A stretch of 64,000 nucleotides of DNA, taken from positions 2,046,001 through 2,110,000 of the forward strand of contig NZ_AP014936.1 of NCBI RefSeq assembly GCF_002355415.1, given 5' to 3'. The notes beneath the pieces were generated by a model. The model was not told the DNA's origin. It saw only the letters and a list, made by a program, of their open reading frames with translations, and did not search any database. This document shows positions 37,201-44,094 of the stretch, piece by piece. The DNA comes from Sulfurifustis variabilis. GTDB lineage: Bacteria > Pseudomonadota > Gammaproteobacteria > Acidiferrobacterales > Sulfurifustaceae. Numbering within the stretch: position 1 is the stretch's first letter; each line of letters begins with the position of its first letter. The position numbers and the translations under genes were made by a program.

Positions 37201-40028
37201 TCGAACGTCCGGGCCTCGCCCCGCGGCGACAGCGCCTGGGTCTTGCTGAAGCACATGTACGCATACGGGCCCTGAACGGTATCGACGCCGCCGGCGATCG
37301 CCATGTTGCAGCGACCGCTTTCGAGCTCGTTGACCGCCGTGTAGATGGCGGCGAGCGACGAGGCGCAGGCGGCGTCCACCGACAGGTTCATGCCGCCGAA
37401 GTTGAAGCGGTTCGCGACGCGCCCGGCCACCACGTTGAGCAGCGAGCCGGCGAAGGACTCCTCCGTCCACTCGGGCAGCCGGTCCCACACCTCGTCGGAA
37501 AGGCTGTCGACGAACCGGGGCATCTCGGCGCGCACGCCGTACTGCTGCCCGATGTCCCCGAGACCGCCGCTCGCGCCCAGCACGATCGCCGTGTGCTCCC
37601 GGTCGAACTCGGCGTCCGCGTAGCCCGCGTGCTCGAGGGCGCGCCGGACCACCTCCAGCGCCAGCAACTGCACCGGATCGATCGACTTCAGCGAATTGGG
37701 CGGGATGCCGAAACGCAGGGGATCGAACGGGACGTCCTCGAGAAATCCGCCCCACTTCGAATAGACCTTGTCGCGCGCGTGCCGGTCCGCACTGTAATAC
37801 AGCCGCCAGTCCCATCGGTGCGGCGGGACTTCGACGATGGCCTTCACCTTCTCGACGATGTTGCGCCAGTACGTCTCCGGCGCATGGGCGCGCGGCAGCA
37901 GCGTGCCCATCCCGATGATCGCGATGTCCGCGGGGCGCGAGGCCGCACGCGTCGCCGCCGGTTTCCCGGCGAACTTCGCCAGCCACGCCGTGCCGTTGAC
38001 GCTCACGTCCTCGTGCAGGTCGCGTATCCCGACCACCTGCTCGCGCTGGGTGGCGACCTGCCCGACCATGTACATGCCCTCGCGCACCCGGGTGTCGTCG
38101 TCCGCCATCTCGATCTCGCCGCTCGCTCCGCGGCGCACGCCCTTGGAGGCGAGCCGGAGGCGCCCCAGGTTGAGGTTCTCGAGCTCGTCGCGGATCTCCT
38201 CGTGCGAGCGTCCCTCCTTGAGCAGACGGCGGCGCGTGCCGAAGAACTCGTGCACGAACGGCGTCACGGCGCAGCGCGTCGAGTGGCCCGGGCCGGTTTC
38301 CAGTCCGGCGGTATGGCGGCAGGCGAGCAGCTGCTCCTGGAAGGATCGACCGATCGCCTTCGACTCGACCGCTTCGCGCGTGAACAGATACGCGGTGCCC
38401 ATCAGCACGCCGACGCGGATGCCGCGCTCCGCGAGCGGGGCGGCCAGCGCCGCCACCATCGCGGACGAGCGCGCGTCGTGCACGCCGCCGGCAAAGAGCA
38501 CGTGCACCTGCGGCGCGATCTCCGCCGACACGTCCTCCAGCAGCACGTCCGTCATCTGCTCCCAGAGCACGAAGCTCGCGAGCGGACCGATGTGCCCGCC
38601 GCACTCGCGCCCCTCGAAGATGAACCGGCGCGCCCCCTGCTCGAGGAACAGGCGCAGCAGGTTCGGCGCCGGCACGTGCAGATACGTGGCGATCCCTTCC
38701 CGCTCGAACGCTGCGGCCTGGTCCGGGCGTCCGCCGGCGATCAGGGCGAACGGCGGCTTCACCTCGCGGATGGCCTGCATCTGCTCTTCGCGAAGCGAGT
38801 GCGAGACGAATCCGAGCACACCGACGCCCCAGGGGCGCTCCCCGAGCCGATCGCGCGTGGCGCGAAGGAGCTCGGTCGCCTGTTCTCTCCGCATCATCGC
38901 GAGCGCGAGAAACGGGAGCGCGCCCGCCTCGGCGACGGCGTGCGCGAAGCCGACGGTATCGCTGACGCGGGTCATCGCTCCCTGCACGATCGGGTAAGTC
39001 GTCCCGTGCGAGGTCGCCAATGCCGCTTCCGGCGCCAGAGGGCGCGTTTCGGCGGCGGCACGCGGCGAGCGATCCGCGCTCGCGCGCATCGCCTGGATCA
39101 GGCGGCCGGTGGTTTTGTAGCGGTCGCGGAAGCGGGCGGCGAACCCGACGGCCTGCCCGATCGGCCAGGCCATGTCGTCGGGCTGTCCCCATCCGAGCCG
39201 CGAGTCCGCTTTCGCACGCCAGGCCGCCGGCTCGTCGCACTCGCATTCGAGCGCCATCTCCTGCAGGCGCTGGACGCCGAGCAGCCCCGGGCGCCGGTAC
39301 ACGCGACATCCCTTCTGCAGGGTTTCGCCGATGACCACGGTGTCGAGACTGGATGCGCTTTCCAGCAGCCGCCGATGCTCGGCGGGGAGGAAACTCTCCG
39401 GCATGAGCAGCAGCTGGTCGTCCAGCACGGCGCCAGCCGCCCCGGCCGCGCGACACGCCGCCACCGTGTGCACACCGATGCCGCCTCGCACGTAAACGGG
39501 CTTTGTGCCCAGCGCGAGCAGTTTCTGGCACAGGATGAACGCCATGTCTTCCCCGACCCACCCGCCGGCCTCGTGTCCCTTGGCCACGAAACCGTCGATG
39601 CCGTCGAGGGTGAGTGCAAGCGCGGTATCGACATCCGTGACCTCGACGAGGAGCCGCCGAGCCGATGCGCGCGGGAGGGTCTTGAGTTGCTCCGGCAGGA
39701 GCGAAACATCCGGGGACGAGACGAGGAGCCAGTGCGGACGGTCGGCCAGCGACTCCAGCCACGAGGCGGCCAGGCTCAGTTGGGTGCCGGTGAGCAGCAG
39801 GCCGATTTCGCCATCGCAACGCTGCAAGGCAGCGAGCTGCTGCTGCGCCGCCGGACTTTCCGCGCCCCGCTCCAGATCGAGCAGCCCGACCTCTCCGGCG
39901 CGACATGCGGCTATCGCCAGGGCGGGCGACCCGGATTCGACGATCGGATTCAAACAAAGAAGCCGGAAGGTTTCCGCTTCTTCGACTCTCCCCTCGTGTG
40001 ACGCCTTTTCCTTATTGGTTCTTTTCAT
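31203..40028 (-). CDS. Pfa-like synthase subunit 1: NPD–NPD–KS–AT–ACP×3–KR–DH
   Basis: A 2941-residue megasynthase. Residues about 20–335 and 340–660 are two nitronate-monooxygenase-type flavin domains. The second keeps the ECGGH motif (His479); the first has EAGGW (Trp157) but retains GGIGVHT. Then KS about 698–1130 (DAACASSL, Cys888; EAHGTG; GHTKASAG), AT about 1255–1560 (GHSYGEY, Ser1359), three ACPs with LGIDSIKR (Ser1825, Ser1938, Ser2049), a KR with its structural half (about 2100–2620; VTGGARGI, Tyr2542 in DYAAAN), and a dehydratase about 2660–2935 (HRLDGKPVLP, His2682). KS-AT-ACPn-KR and the LGIDSIKR ACP type match PfaA; PfaD-type enoylreductase is fused in front. It begins the operon and makes an acyl chain whose length and unsaturation are unknown. 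Confidence 0.92.
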   Translation of the reverse strand: MKRTNKEKASHEGRVEEAETFRLLCLNPIVESGSPALAIAACRAGEVGLLDLERGAESPAAQQQLAALQRCDGEIGLLLTGTQLSLAASWLESLADRPHWLLVSSPDVSLLPEQLKTLPRASARRLLVEVTDVDTALALTLDGIDGFVAKGHEAGGWVGEDMAFILCQKLLALGTKPVYVRGGIGVHTVAACRAAGAAGAVLDDQLLLMPESFLPAEHRRLLESASSLDTVVIGETLQKGCRVYRRPGLLGVQRLQEMALECECDEPAAWRAKADSRLGWGQPDDMAWPIGQAVGFAARFRDRYKTTGRLIQAMRASADRSPRAAAETRPLAPEAALATSHGTTYPIVQGAMTRVSDTVGFAHAVAEAGALPFLALAMMRREQATELLRATRDRLGERPWGVGVLGFVSHSLREEQMQAIREVKPPFALIAGGRPDQAAAFEREGIATYLHVPAPNLLRLFLEQGARRFIFEGRECGGHIGPLASFVLWEQMTDVLLEDVSAEIAPQVHVLFAGGVHDARSSAMVAALAAPLAERGIRVGVLMGTAYLFTREAVESKAIGRSFQEQLLACRHTAGLETGPGHSTRCAVTPFVHEFFGTRRRLLKEGRSHEEIRDELENLNLGRLRLASKGVRRGASGEIEMADDDTRVREGMYMVGQVATQREQVVGIRDLHEDVSVNGTAWLAKFAGKPAATRAASRPADIAIIGMGTLLPRAHAPETYWRNIVEKVKAIVEVPPHRWDWRLYYSADRHARDKVYSKWGGFLEDVPFDPLRFGIPPNSLKSIDPVQLLALEVVRRALEHAGYADAEFDREHTAIVLGASGGLGDIGQQYGVRAEMPRFVDSLSDEVWDRLPEWTEESFAGSLLNVVAGRVANRFNFGGMNLSVDAACASSLAAIYTAVNELESGRCNMAIAGGVDTVQGPYAYMCFSKTQALSPRGEARTFDKDADGIVISEGLAVVVLKRLADAERDGDRIYGVIKAVGSSSDGKALGLTAPLPAGQVRALRRAYDKAGFSPRTLGMLEAHGTGTAVGDSAEAQTVVTLLREHEAPARSCALGSVKTLIGHTKASAGAAGLIKTMLSLHHKVLPPHAGVEQPIASIADRDSPVYLLKNARPWLRDPEYPRRAGVSAFGFGGTNFHVVLEEYDGDLRPSARPAGGSVWPAELFVFGAPNRGQLAKEIQALHAGLSAGGEPRLHDLAYACARKAEAAAGARCMAAIVAKTREELIEALTALSGHLAGAGPLPGNVHLGLNLGEAAPKVAFLFPGQGSQYVDMGREAALYLDELRSAFEFADGELRSALPKPLSQFVYPVGAFSESEENEHRAALTNTAVAQPAIGAMALGFMRLAARLGIAPDMAGGHSYGEYAALCAGGALSPKDFLALSAVRGRVMASAAGTGGGMAAVQAPREEVARRLEGQGDVVIANHNAPRQSVISGPKERVQQLAAEFTAAGITAQVLPVSAAFHSSMLASAQEPLAAAIRTSTVESPRVPVYGNRDGTPYPADPKAIRDRLADHLLSPVEFVRQVEAMHRDGARVFVELGPKNVLTRLVSQVLAGRDFHAVSFDSPGAGLAGVLTCLAALAVRGVRFRYSALFEGREVGEIDLARVAQIRHTLPASAWLVNGGSCRRQSEEPGRTGKLPPLNVESLKVAREREAARATVSPPTPSNTEPAPISGPMIAPPAPHQPADGQWSDAFVAYQESMRQFLAVQEQVMRHFLAGPAGVAAMPAGTAVPVPPPMPATRQPASVLMSPAPTTAPLASVPHPAVPPAPSAPSIMAPPSPATATTPDAPARPALADLLVGIVSDRTGYPQDMLGLDQDIEANLGIDSIKRVEILGALQKQLPPTLATRVQSQMERLTRAKTLNAVLDQLVAAGAVEFAAPSAPSVAPIAPASVPSTPATAAPDRAALADLLVQVVSERTGYPQDMLGLDQDIEANLGIDSIKRVEIIGALQKQLPAPLAARMQSQMERLTRAKTLNAVLDQLVSAAAVESAAPSAPSIMAPPSPATATTPDAPARPALADLLVGIVSDRTGYPQDMLGLDQDIEANLGIDSIKRVEILGALQKQLPPTLATRVQSQMERLTRAKTLNAVLDQLVAVAAVETPAPVAAPAVAEAPAAQAETPPMFGMRAVEEPLPSGDESWPQGLVLITEDELGVAARVAGALSAKGARVETLGADAFTDPESLADTVKRARAAHGPVCAIVHLAPLARANTQMDLDGWRTATRLHVKGLFWLLRECSADLIDAAKRGQGAVLAASLMGGQFGRAGAMPGPASGGGACGLLKCVVHEWSGLRAKAVDFDDRLGAEDCSRHVLAELVRPGRLEVGYPGGVRTVFDTVPLAKSAAAPESAPAADWVVLVTGGARGITAEIAEELARFRPTLILAGRSSLGEEEDRETAAAQEPGALRKLLIERAKARGVAATPVLIDRQLQQITGAREIRRNLARCRAAGARVDYRVADVRNEAELVRLLGDIYAAHGRLDAVVHGAGVIEDKFIVDKTIESFDRVFDTKADSGFLLARHLRPDSLKLMVFFTSVAGRYGNRGQSDYAAANEVVNRLAWQIARSCPKAHVAAINWGPWDSQGMASEGVRRQFRSQGIVPIALDAGRRAFVEEAIRRERGRQVEVVVGEGPWARQAAAAASPPANAVLPARANGHTLVLLRSTSRIEKGAMVMEHTFSIETDPYLQDHRLDGKPVLPATMALEWMVQFVQRAWPEWVVSGIQDLRLFRGIVVDGSHGTPVLFRARASSHSDSESFSVSAEILEPNGKLPYYRASVLLAPALPEPPTMSLSPLDTGNALATDRVYRDYLFHGPRFQLLSGIERLNADGIDAVARPSAPAAWLVHGGGQQGAWMFDPGLVDTAPQLAIVWCRINQNTTALPTRFGTVRRYGTAPIKDPLRVAMRVKSQDHGKQIVYDALFVEPDGKVRLEMRDLEGSCSQALNRLAGNS
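33749..34063. repeat. Direct repeat copy A (ACP3 module)
   Basis: This 315-base stretch, covering most of the third ACP and its linker, reads identical base for base to 34421–34735 (first ACP), at an offset of 672. The middle ACP between them (Ser1938) is similar but clearly diverged. It implies recent duplication or gene conversion. Confidence 0.88.
34421..34735. repeat. Direct repeat copy B (ACP1 module)
   Basis: Identical partner of 33749–34063. Such long perfect repeats may recombine and change the number of ACPs in the synthase. Confidence 0.88.
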
Positions 40029-40821
40029 AAGGCAACCCCGTCTGCCTGAATTCTTTACAAAAGCTACGAATCGCCGATGCGCATGGTTCCCTTTGGAAAG
40101 GCACGGAAACGGGAGTCGACGACCCCACGGACCGAGCGGAACGATGAACTCCCTTGCAACCGGGGCGGGGGGCTGCTACGGAATAAGTACGGGCCTGCAA
40201 AAACGGCGGAATCCGAAGAAACGGACCCAGCCGCAAAGGCTTCCGGCACGGAGCACGTGCTAGAAGTCTTCCAGGCACGGGCGCGCAACCGGCGCGCCGG
40301 AACTAACGTATCCACAGGTCAGCTTATAATGAGTTGTCCGCTTTCTGGACGCGGACTAATTCAACCTGTGGGAAACGCCGGTACAAGCGACAGCGTAAGC
40401 ACGTTCCCCCTTTCTACCCTTTGTTCCCCTTAGAACGCGTCAATACGCTACTACATTGCGGAGGGTATTGCGACTACGGAACGGTTACCGCTTTCGTCGT
40501 CGCGCAGCGACGCCACGGGCTACCCGATCGCGAAACCGGACGAAGATCCGTTTCTAACTGGTTATGTCACCGAAAGAACCGGACTTGTCGTTCCGCGTCG
40601 GCTGCACCCCCTCGTCTGCCACGGCTCAATATCCGAGCCGACCGGTCCGCCGCCGAGATCATCTTTTCTTCTTTTTCGTCGACGAGCCGTGGAAGCTTTT
40701 TCATTGCGAGGTCGACGCGCCCCATGCCGTTGTGCCGGGCATTGGCTGTCCCTAGAATCGTGCCCGGAATAAAAACAGGTCTAACTCGCCCCTCCGGCGA
40801 GACATCAGGCGACCCTAAAGC
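40029..40821. other. Divergent intergenic region between synthase operon and tolC-like gene
   Basis: Nearly 800 bases without a believable gene, less GC-rich than its surroundings. It should carry the promoter of the 29 kb minus-strand operon and that of the TolC-like gene. An 8-base inverted repeat CCACAGGT…ACCTGTGG (40312–40319 and 40364–40371) flanks a perfect TATAAT (40325–40330). No matching −35 box is seen at the right distance, so this could be an activator-dependent promoter or chance. Confidence 0.55.
40312..40371. promoter_or_regulatory. Possible operator: inverted repeat around a TATAAT box
   Basis: CCACAGGT at 40312–40319 is the exact reverse complement of ACCTGTGG at 40364–40371. 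A TATAAT hexamer lies between them at 40325–40330, pointing towards the TolC-like gene. The 44-base spacing could suit two regulator half-sites. No regulator gene was found in the window. Low confidence. Confidence 0.3.
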
Positions 40822-42246
40822 ATGCGCTGCGTCTCATGGCGGTCGATCTTCGGAAGGCACGAACCGCGCCCCCGTACTCTCCAATCCGAGCGATCCCGTA
40901 CCCTCTCCGCCCTGGCGCTGTGCATCCTCGGTTTTCCCGCGGGCGCCCTGGCCGATGACCTCCTCGCGGTCTATCGCCAGGCCCGCGACTACGACGCCCG
41001 CTGGCGTTCGGCCAACGCCGCCTACCGCGCCGGCCTCGAGAAGCTGCCCCAGGGCCGCTCCCTGCTGCTCCCCTCCCTGGCCCTGAAGGGCCAGAAGATC
41101 TACACGGACGGCGACATCGAGTACCTGGACCCGAGCCCGTTCACCAGCGGCGAGCGCGACTACGACTTCGGCGAGTACGGGGTCGACCTGACCCAGCCGC
41201 TGTACCGCAAGGAGAGCTTCGCGCTGTACGGCAAGGCCAAGGCGCACGTCGGCCTGGTCGAGGCGGACTTTCGCGCGGCGCAGGTCGATCTCATCGAACG
41301 GGTCGCGGATTCCTATTTCGAGATGCTGTTCGCGCAGCACGACGTGCGCCTGTCCGAGGCGGAGACGGCTTCGTTCAAGAGCCAGTGGGAACGCGCCAGG
41401 GAAAGGCACCGGGCGGGCATTGCGACGCTTCTCGACGTCTACGAGACCCAGGCGAAATACGATCTCGCCGTCTCGAACGAGCTCAAGGCGCGCAAGGAGC
41501 TCGACATCAAGCGCGAATCGTTGCGCAAGCTGCTCGGCCACGTCCCGGCGGAGCTGGCCGAGCTGATGCCGCAGCCGACCCTGCCCACGGTGCGGCCGGA
41601 GACGGCCGACGAATGGGTCGCGATCGCGGAAAAGCACAATCCGCAGCTCGCATCCGTCCGCTTCGCCGCCGAAGAGGCCGAGCAGGAACTGCAGCGCGCC
41701 CGGGGCAGCCATCACCCCACCGTCGATTTCGTCGCGGGGTACTCGATGACCCGCACCACCGGCAGCGTCTACACCGACTCGGCCAGCCGCGCCGAGCTGT
41801 ACAGCTACGGCGTGCAGGTCGAAGTGCCGCTCTACAAGGGCGGCGCGCTGAATTCCCAGGTGCGCGAAGCCGCCTCGCTGCGCGACAAGGCGAAGGAGGA
41901 TTTGGAGGAGGTGCGCCGCACGGTCGCCCTCGAAACCCGGCAGGCGTTTCTCGAGGTGACGCACAGCCTCGCCGAAATGAAGGCAATGGAGCAGGCGCTG
42001 CGCTCCGCCGAGCTGCAGCTCTCCTCCACGAAATCGGGCCTCAATGCCGGTGTCCGCACCACGACCGACCTCCTCCAGGCCGAACAACAGGTCTTCGCCG
42101 CGAAGCGCGACCTCGCGCGCGCACGGTACGCGTACTGCACGAAGATCGTCCAGCTACACGCCGCGGCCGGCACCGCCGACGAAGAGATCCTCGCGGTGAT
42201 CAACGCCCTGCTTGCGGGTGCACAGGGGACGGCTTCGAAGACCTGA
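40822..42246 (+). CDS. TolC-family outer-membrane efflux protein
   Basis: 474 residues. A signal peptide (LSALALCILGFPAGALA) follows a 27-residue polar lead, so the true start may be slightly downstream. The rest shows the two OEP halves with alternating coiled-coil helices and strands, starting DDLLAVYRQARDYDARW, the typical TolC repeat start, and a second half from about residue 260 (NPQLASVRFAAEEAEQEL). TolC proteins form trimeric tunnels through the outer membrane with HlyD-type adaptors and an inner-membrane pump. It is divergent from the synthase operon. Its last 30 bases and downstream spacer are duplicated at 46940–47112. Confidence 0.9.
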   Translation: MRCVSWRSIFGRHEPRPRTLQSERSRTLSALALCILGFPAGALADDLLAVYRQARDYDARWRSANAAYRAGLEKLPQGRSLLLPSLALKGQKIYTDGDIEYLDPSPFTSGERDYDFGEYGVDLTQPLYRKESFALYGKAKAHVGLVEADFRAAQVDLIERVADSYFEMLFAQHDVRLSEAETASFKSQWERARERHRAGIATLLDVYETQAKYDLAVSNELKARKELDIKRESLRKLLGHVPAELAELMPQPTLPTVRPETADEWVAIAEKHNPQLASVRFAAEEAEQELQRARGSHHPTVDFVAGYSMTRTTGSVYTDSASRAELYSYGVQVEVPLYKGGALNSQVREAASLRDKAKEDLEEVRRTVALETRQAFLEVTHSLAEMKAMEQALRSAELQLSSTKSGLNAGVRTTTDLLQAEQQVFAAKRDLARARYAYCTKIVQLHAAAGTADEEILAVINALLAGAQGTASKT

Positions 42247-42382
42247 ACGGCGGTTCTGGTAGATTGACGGGACCACCTGTGCGGGACAGATTCGTGTCTT
42301 CGCCTCGAAACCGTATTGGCGAGGAAAATAACTTGAATTGTTACGTGACTCGCCGTCCGAGAAGTGGGCCTACCTCACTCTG
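42217..42382. repeat. Direct repeat: tolC 3' end and spacer, copy 1
   Basis: Starts inside the last codons of the TolC-like gene (GGTGCACAGGGGACGG) and runs into the spacer. A second copy, close to 90% identical and with a 7-base insertion, lies at 46940–47112. The two copies bracket the whole IS cluster. Confidence 0.9.
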
Positions 42383-42727
42383 ACCCATCTCGGCTGTAGA
42401 CACCATACCTACGCGCTCAACGCAATAATGTATACCGCATATACGAGGAAGATCGTCAGGACCAAACCTATCGTCAGCTCAAACAATTCGAATGCAACCG
42501 AGCCTTTCCCCTGTGACTTCCAACGCTTAAGGACTCGTCGACGGTAGTTCCGGAGAACAACAATCGCCAAACGGAGAAACCGTGTAATAGCCTCCTTGCC
42601 AGCTCAACAAGTTCCAACATGGCGTCCTAGTAGACCCCTTGGTGCGAGGCATCGCTAATTGACTGTCCGTATCGGAATTACTAAGTATAGGGACAGTTCT
42701 ATATTCATCTTAAAGTAGCGCGCATCC
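42383..42727. other. AT-richer spacer; possible small membrane-protein remnant on the minus strand
   Basis: No full gene. On the minus strand 42603→42409 is open for 64 codons and reads RFLRLAIVVLRNYRRRVLK, then a hydrophobic helix TIGLVLTIFLVYAVYIIALS before a TAG. There is no ATG in that frame; a TTG is available. An ATG (42638) in a neighbouring frame leads MLELVELARR, so a frameshifted remnant is possible. Confidence 0.3.
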
Positions 42728-42823
42728 TCAGCGCTTGCTCTCTTCAAGAAGCACGATCGCCTGCGCGGCGATGCCCTCTCCCCGCCCCGTGAAGCCCAGG
42801 TGCTCGGTGGTCGTCGCCTTCAC
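42728..42823 (-). pseudogene. ispF: ispF C-terminal fragment
   Basis: Reads in reverse [20 protein letters not shown] then [11 protein letters not shown] and a stop. It matches the last 30 residues of the intact IspF at 54074–54547 ([27 protein letters not shown]), but has a handful of silent or conservative changes and a different last few residues. It is cut at 42823 by the left end of the IS3 element. The remnant therefore comes from a diverged copy, not a recent duplicate. Confidence 0.85.
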
Positions 42824-42829
42824 ACATCA

Positions 42830-44094
42830 AGGGTCAGTTTGAGGTAGTGCCCTCCCCATAGACGGTCGGTTAAGCCACTACACGACTGTCTTCATACCGC
42901 ACCGGCGATACATAGTCGAGCGTTTGGTGCAGTCGCTCGCGGTTATAGAACAGCTCGATGTAGTCGAAAATGGCGCGTCTCGCCTCGTCGCGGGTTTCGA
43001 ACGAGCGGTGCCAAGTCAGCTCGTTCTTCAAGTTGCTGAAGAAGCTCTCGACGACCGCGTTGTCGTAGCAGTCGCCCTTACGGCTCATGCTTTGGATCAT
43101 GCCGTGCGCCTTGAGCAGATCGCGGTAGGCGGTGGCCAGGTAGAGCTGACCGCGGTCTGAGTGATGAATGAGCCCGGGCGCCGGCCGGCGTTGCTCGATT
43201 GCCATGGCAAGCGCCTCCACCACAATCGGCAGGTTGATGCGTCGATGCATCGCCCAACCCACGACACGACGTGAGTAGAGATCGATCACGACCGCCACAT
43301 AAAGCCAGCCTTCCCGCGTGGGGACGAACGTGATATCGGTCGCCCAGACGCAATCGGGCGCGTTGGCCGCGAAGTTACGATCGAGGAGATTCGGTGCCGG
43401 GGGTTCGCTATGGCGAGCGCGGTAGGCCTGCTTAAAGCGACGGCGCCGCTTGGCCTCGATGCCGTGGACCCGCCGTAGGCGCGCCACCCGCTTGAGCCCG
43501 CAGTCGATGCCCTCGGCGTGCAGGGCCTCGAGGGTCTTGACCGCCCCGTAGTTCTCGCGCGACGTGGCGTGGATATGCCGGATGCGATGGAGCAGATCGG
43601 TGTTGCGGCGCGCACGCTCGCTCGGTGTCCGCGACCGGGCGGCATAGTAGCCACAGCGCGAGACGCCCAGGGCGCGGCACAGCGCGGCCACGGTGTACGC
43701 GCCTTGGTTATCGGCAATGAACCGGTGCTTCAACGACTGTTTCGCGAAGTAGGTGGCCGCTTTTTTTAAAATCTCGTTCTCTTCCTTGAGGCGCGCGATC
43801 TCGCGCTTGAGCGCTGCGACCTCGGCGTCTGTCCCGCGCTGGCGTCCGTGGCCGGGGAACACGCCATCGCTCCTCTTGGCGAGGAGCTGTTCGCGCCACT
43901 TATAGAGGCGGTTGCGTGGAATCCCGAGCTCGCGGGCAAGATCGGCGGGTTTCTTCTCGCCGCTATCGAGCAGCCGGATCGCTTCGAGCTTGAACTCCCG
44001 GGTGAAGGTCTTTCGTTTTGTCATCGGACACTCCTTTGGGCATTATGTGCCTAGCTGAGTGTCTACGGGGAGGGTGGTACCTCAACCTGACCCT
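42830..44094 (-). mobile_element. IS3-family insertion sequence with 34-bp terminal inverted repeats
   Basis: Left end 42830–42863 (AGGGTCAGTTTGAGGTAGTG…) and right end 44061–44094 are inverted repeats with 29 of 34 positions matching. They bracket one transposase gene. Total about 1265 bases, normal for IS3. The left end interrupts the ispF remnant and the right end interrupts a Y1 transposase remnant, so the element joins two fragments that were not originally contiguous. No target duplication was recognisable. Confidence 0.85.
42870..44024 (-). CDS. IS3-family transposase, single continuous frame
   Basis: 384 residues. Residues 1–95 are the OrfA part: a helix-turn-helix (ARELGIPRNRLYKWREQ) and a leucine-zipper (ALKREIARLKEENEILKKAA). 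The rest is the OrfB integrase with the DDE triad (WATDITFV, HHSDRG, VESFFSNLKNE). IS3 elements usually need a −1 frameshift between OrfA and OrfB. Here both parts are in one frame, although an A-run (EILKKAA codons) remains where the shift usually occurs. The conserved HSDRGSQY is HSDRGQLY. It appears intact and may be active. Confidence 0.92.
   Translation of the reverse strand: MTKRKTFTREFKLEAIRLLDSGEKKPADLARELGIPRNRLYKWREQLLAKRSDGVFPGHGRQRGTDAEVAALKREIARLKEENEILKKAATYFAKQSLKHRFIADNQGAYTVAALCRALGVSRCGYYAARSRTPSERARRNTDLLHRIRHIHATSRENYGAVKTLEALHAEGIDCGLKRVARLRRVHGIEAKRRRRFKQAYRARHSEPPAPNLLDRNFAANAPDCVWATDITFVPTREGWLYVAVVIDLYSRRVVGWAMHRRINLPIVVEALAMAIEQRRPAPGLIHHSDRGQLYLATAYRDLLKAHGMIQSMSRKGDCYDNAVVESFFSNLKNELTWHRSFETRDEARRAIFDYIELFYNRERLHQTLDYVSPVRYEDSRVVA

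Noticed and set aside
34749..40001. Second long plus-strand open frame opposite PKS1
   Set aside because: Same reason: shadow of the minus-strand synthase, with no recognisable motifs.
26229..40028. Heterocyst glycolipid (HglE-type) or enediyne synthase
   Set aside because: The ACP type LGIDSIKR, three tandem ACPs and NPD-type ER fit Pfa-like systems better. No enediyne accessory genes (E3–E10 type) were seen.
42338..42547. Small plus-strand open frame after the TolC-like gene
   Set aside because: No ribosome site and no motif; it overlaps the duplicated tail and the better minus-strand reading.
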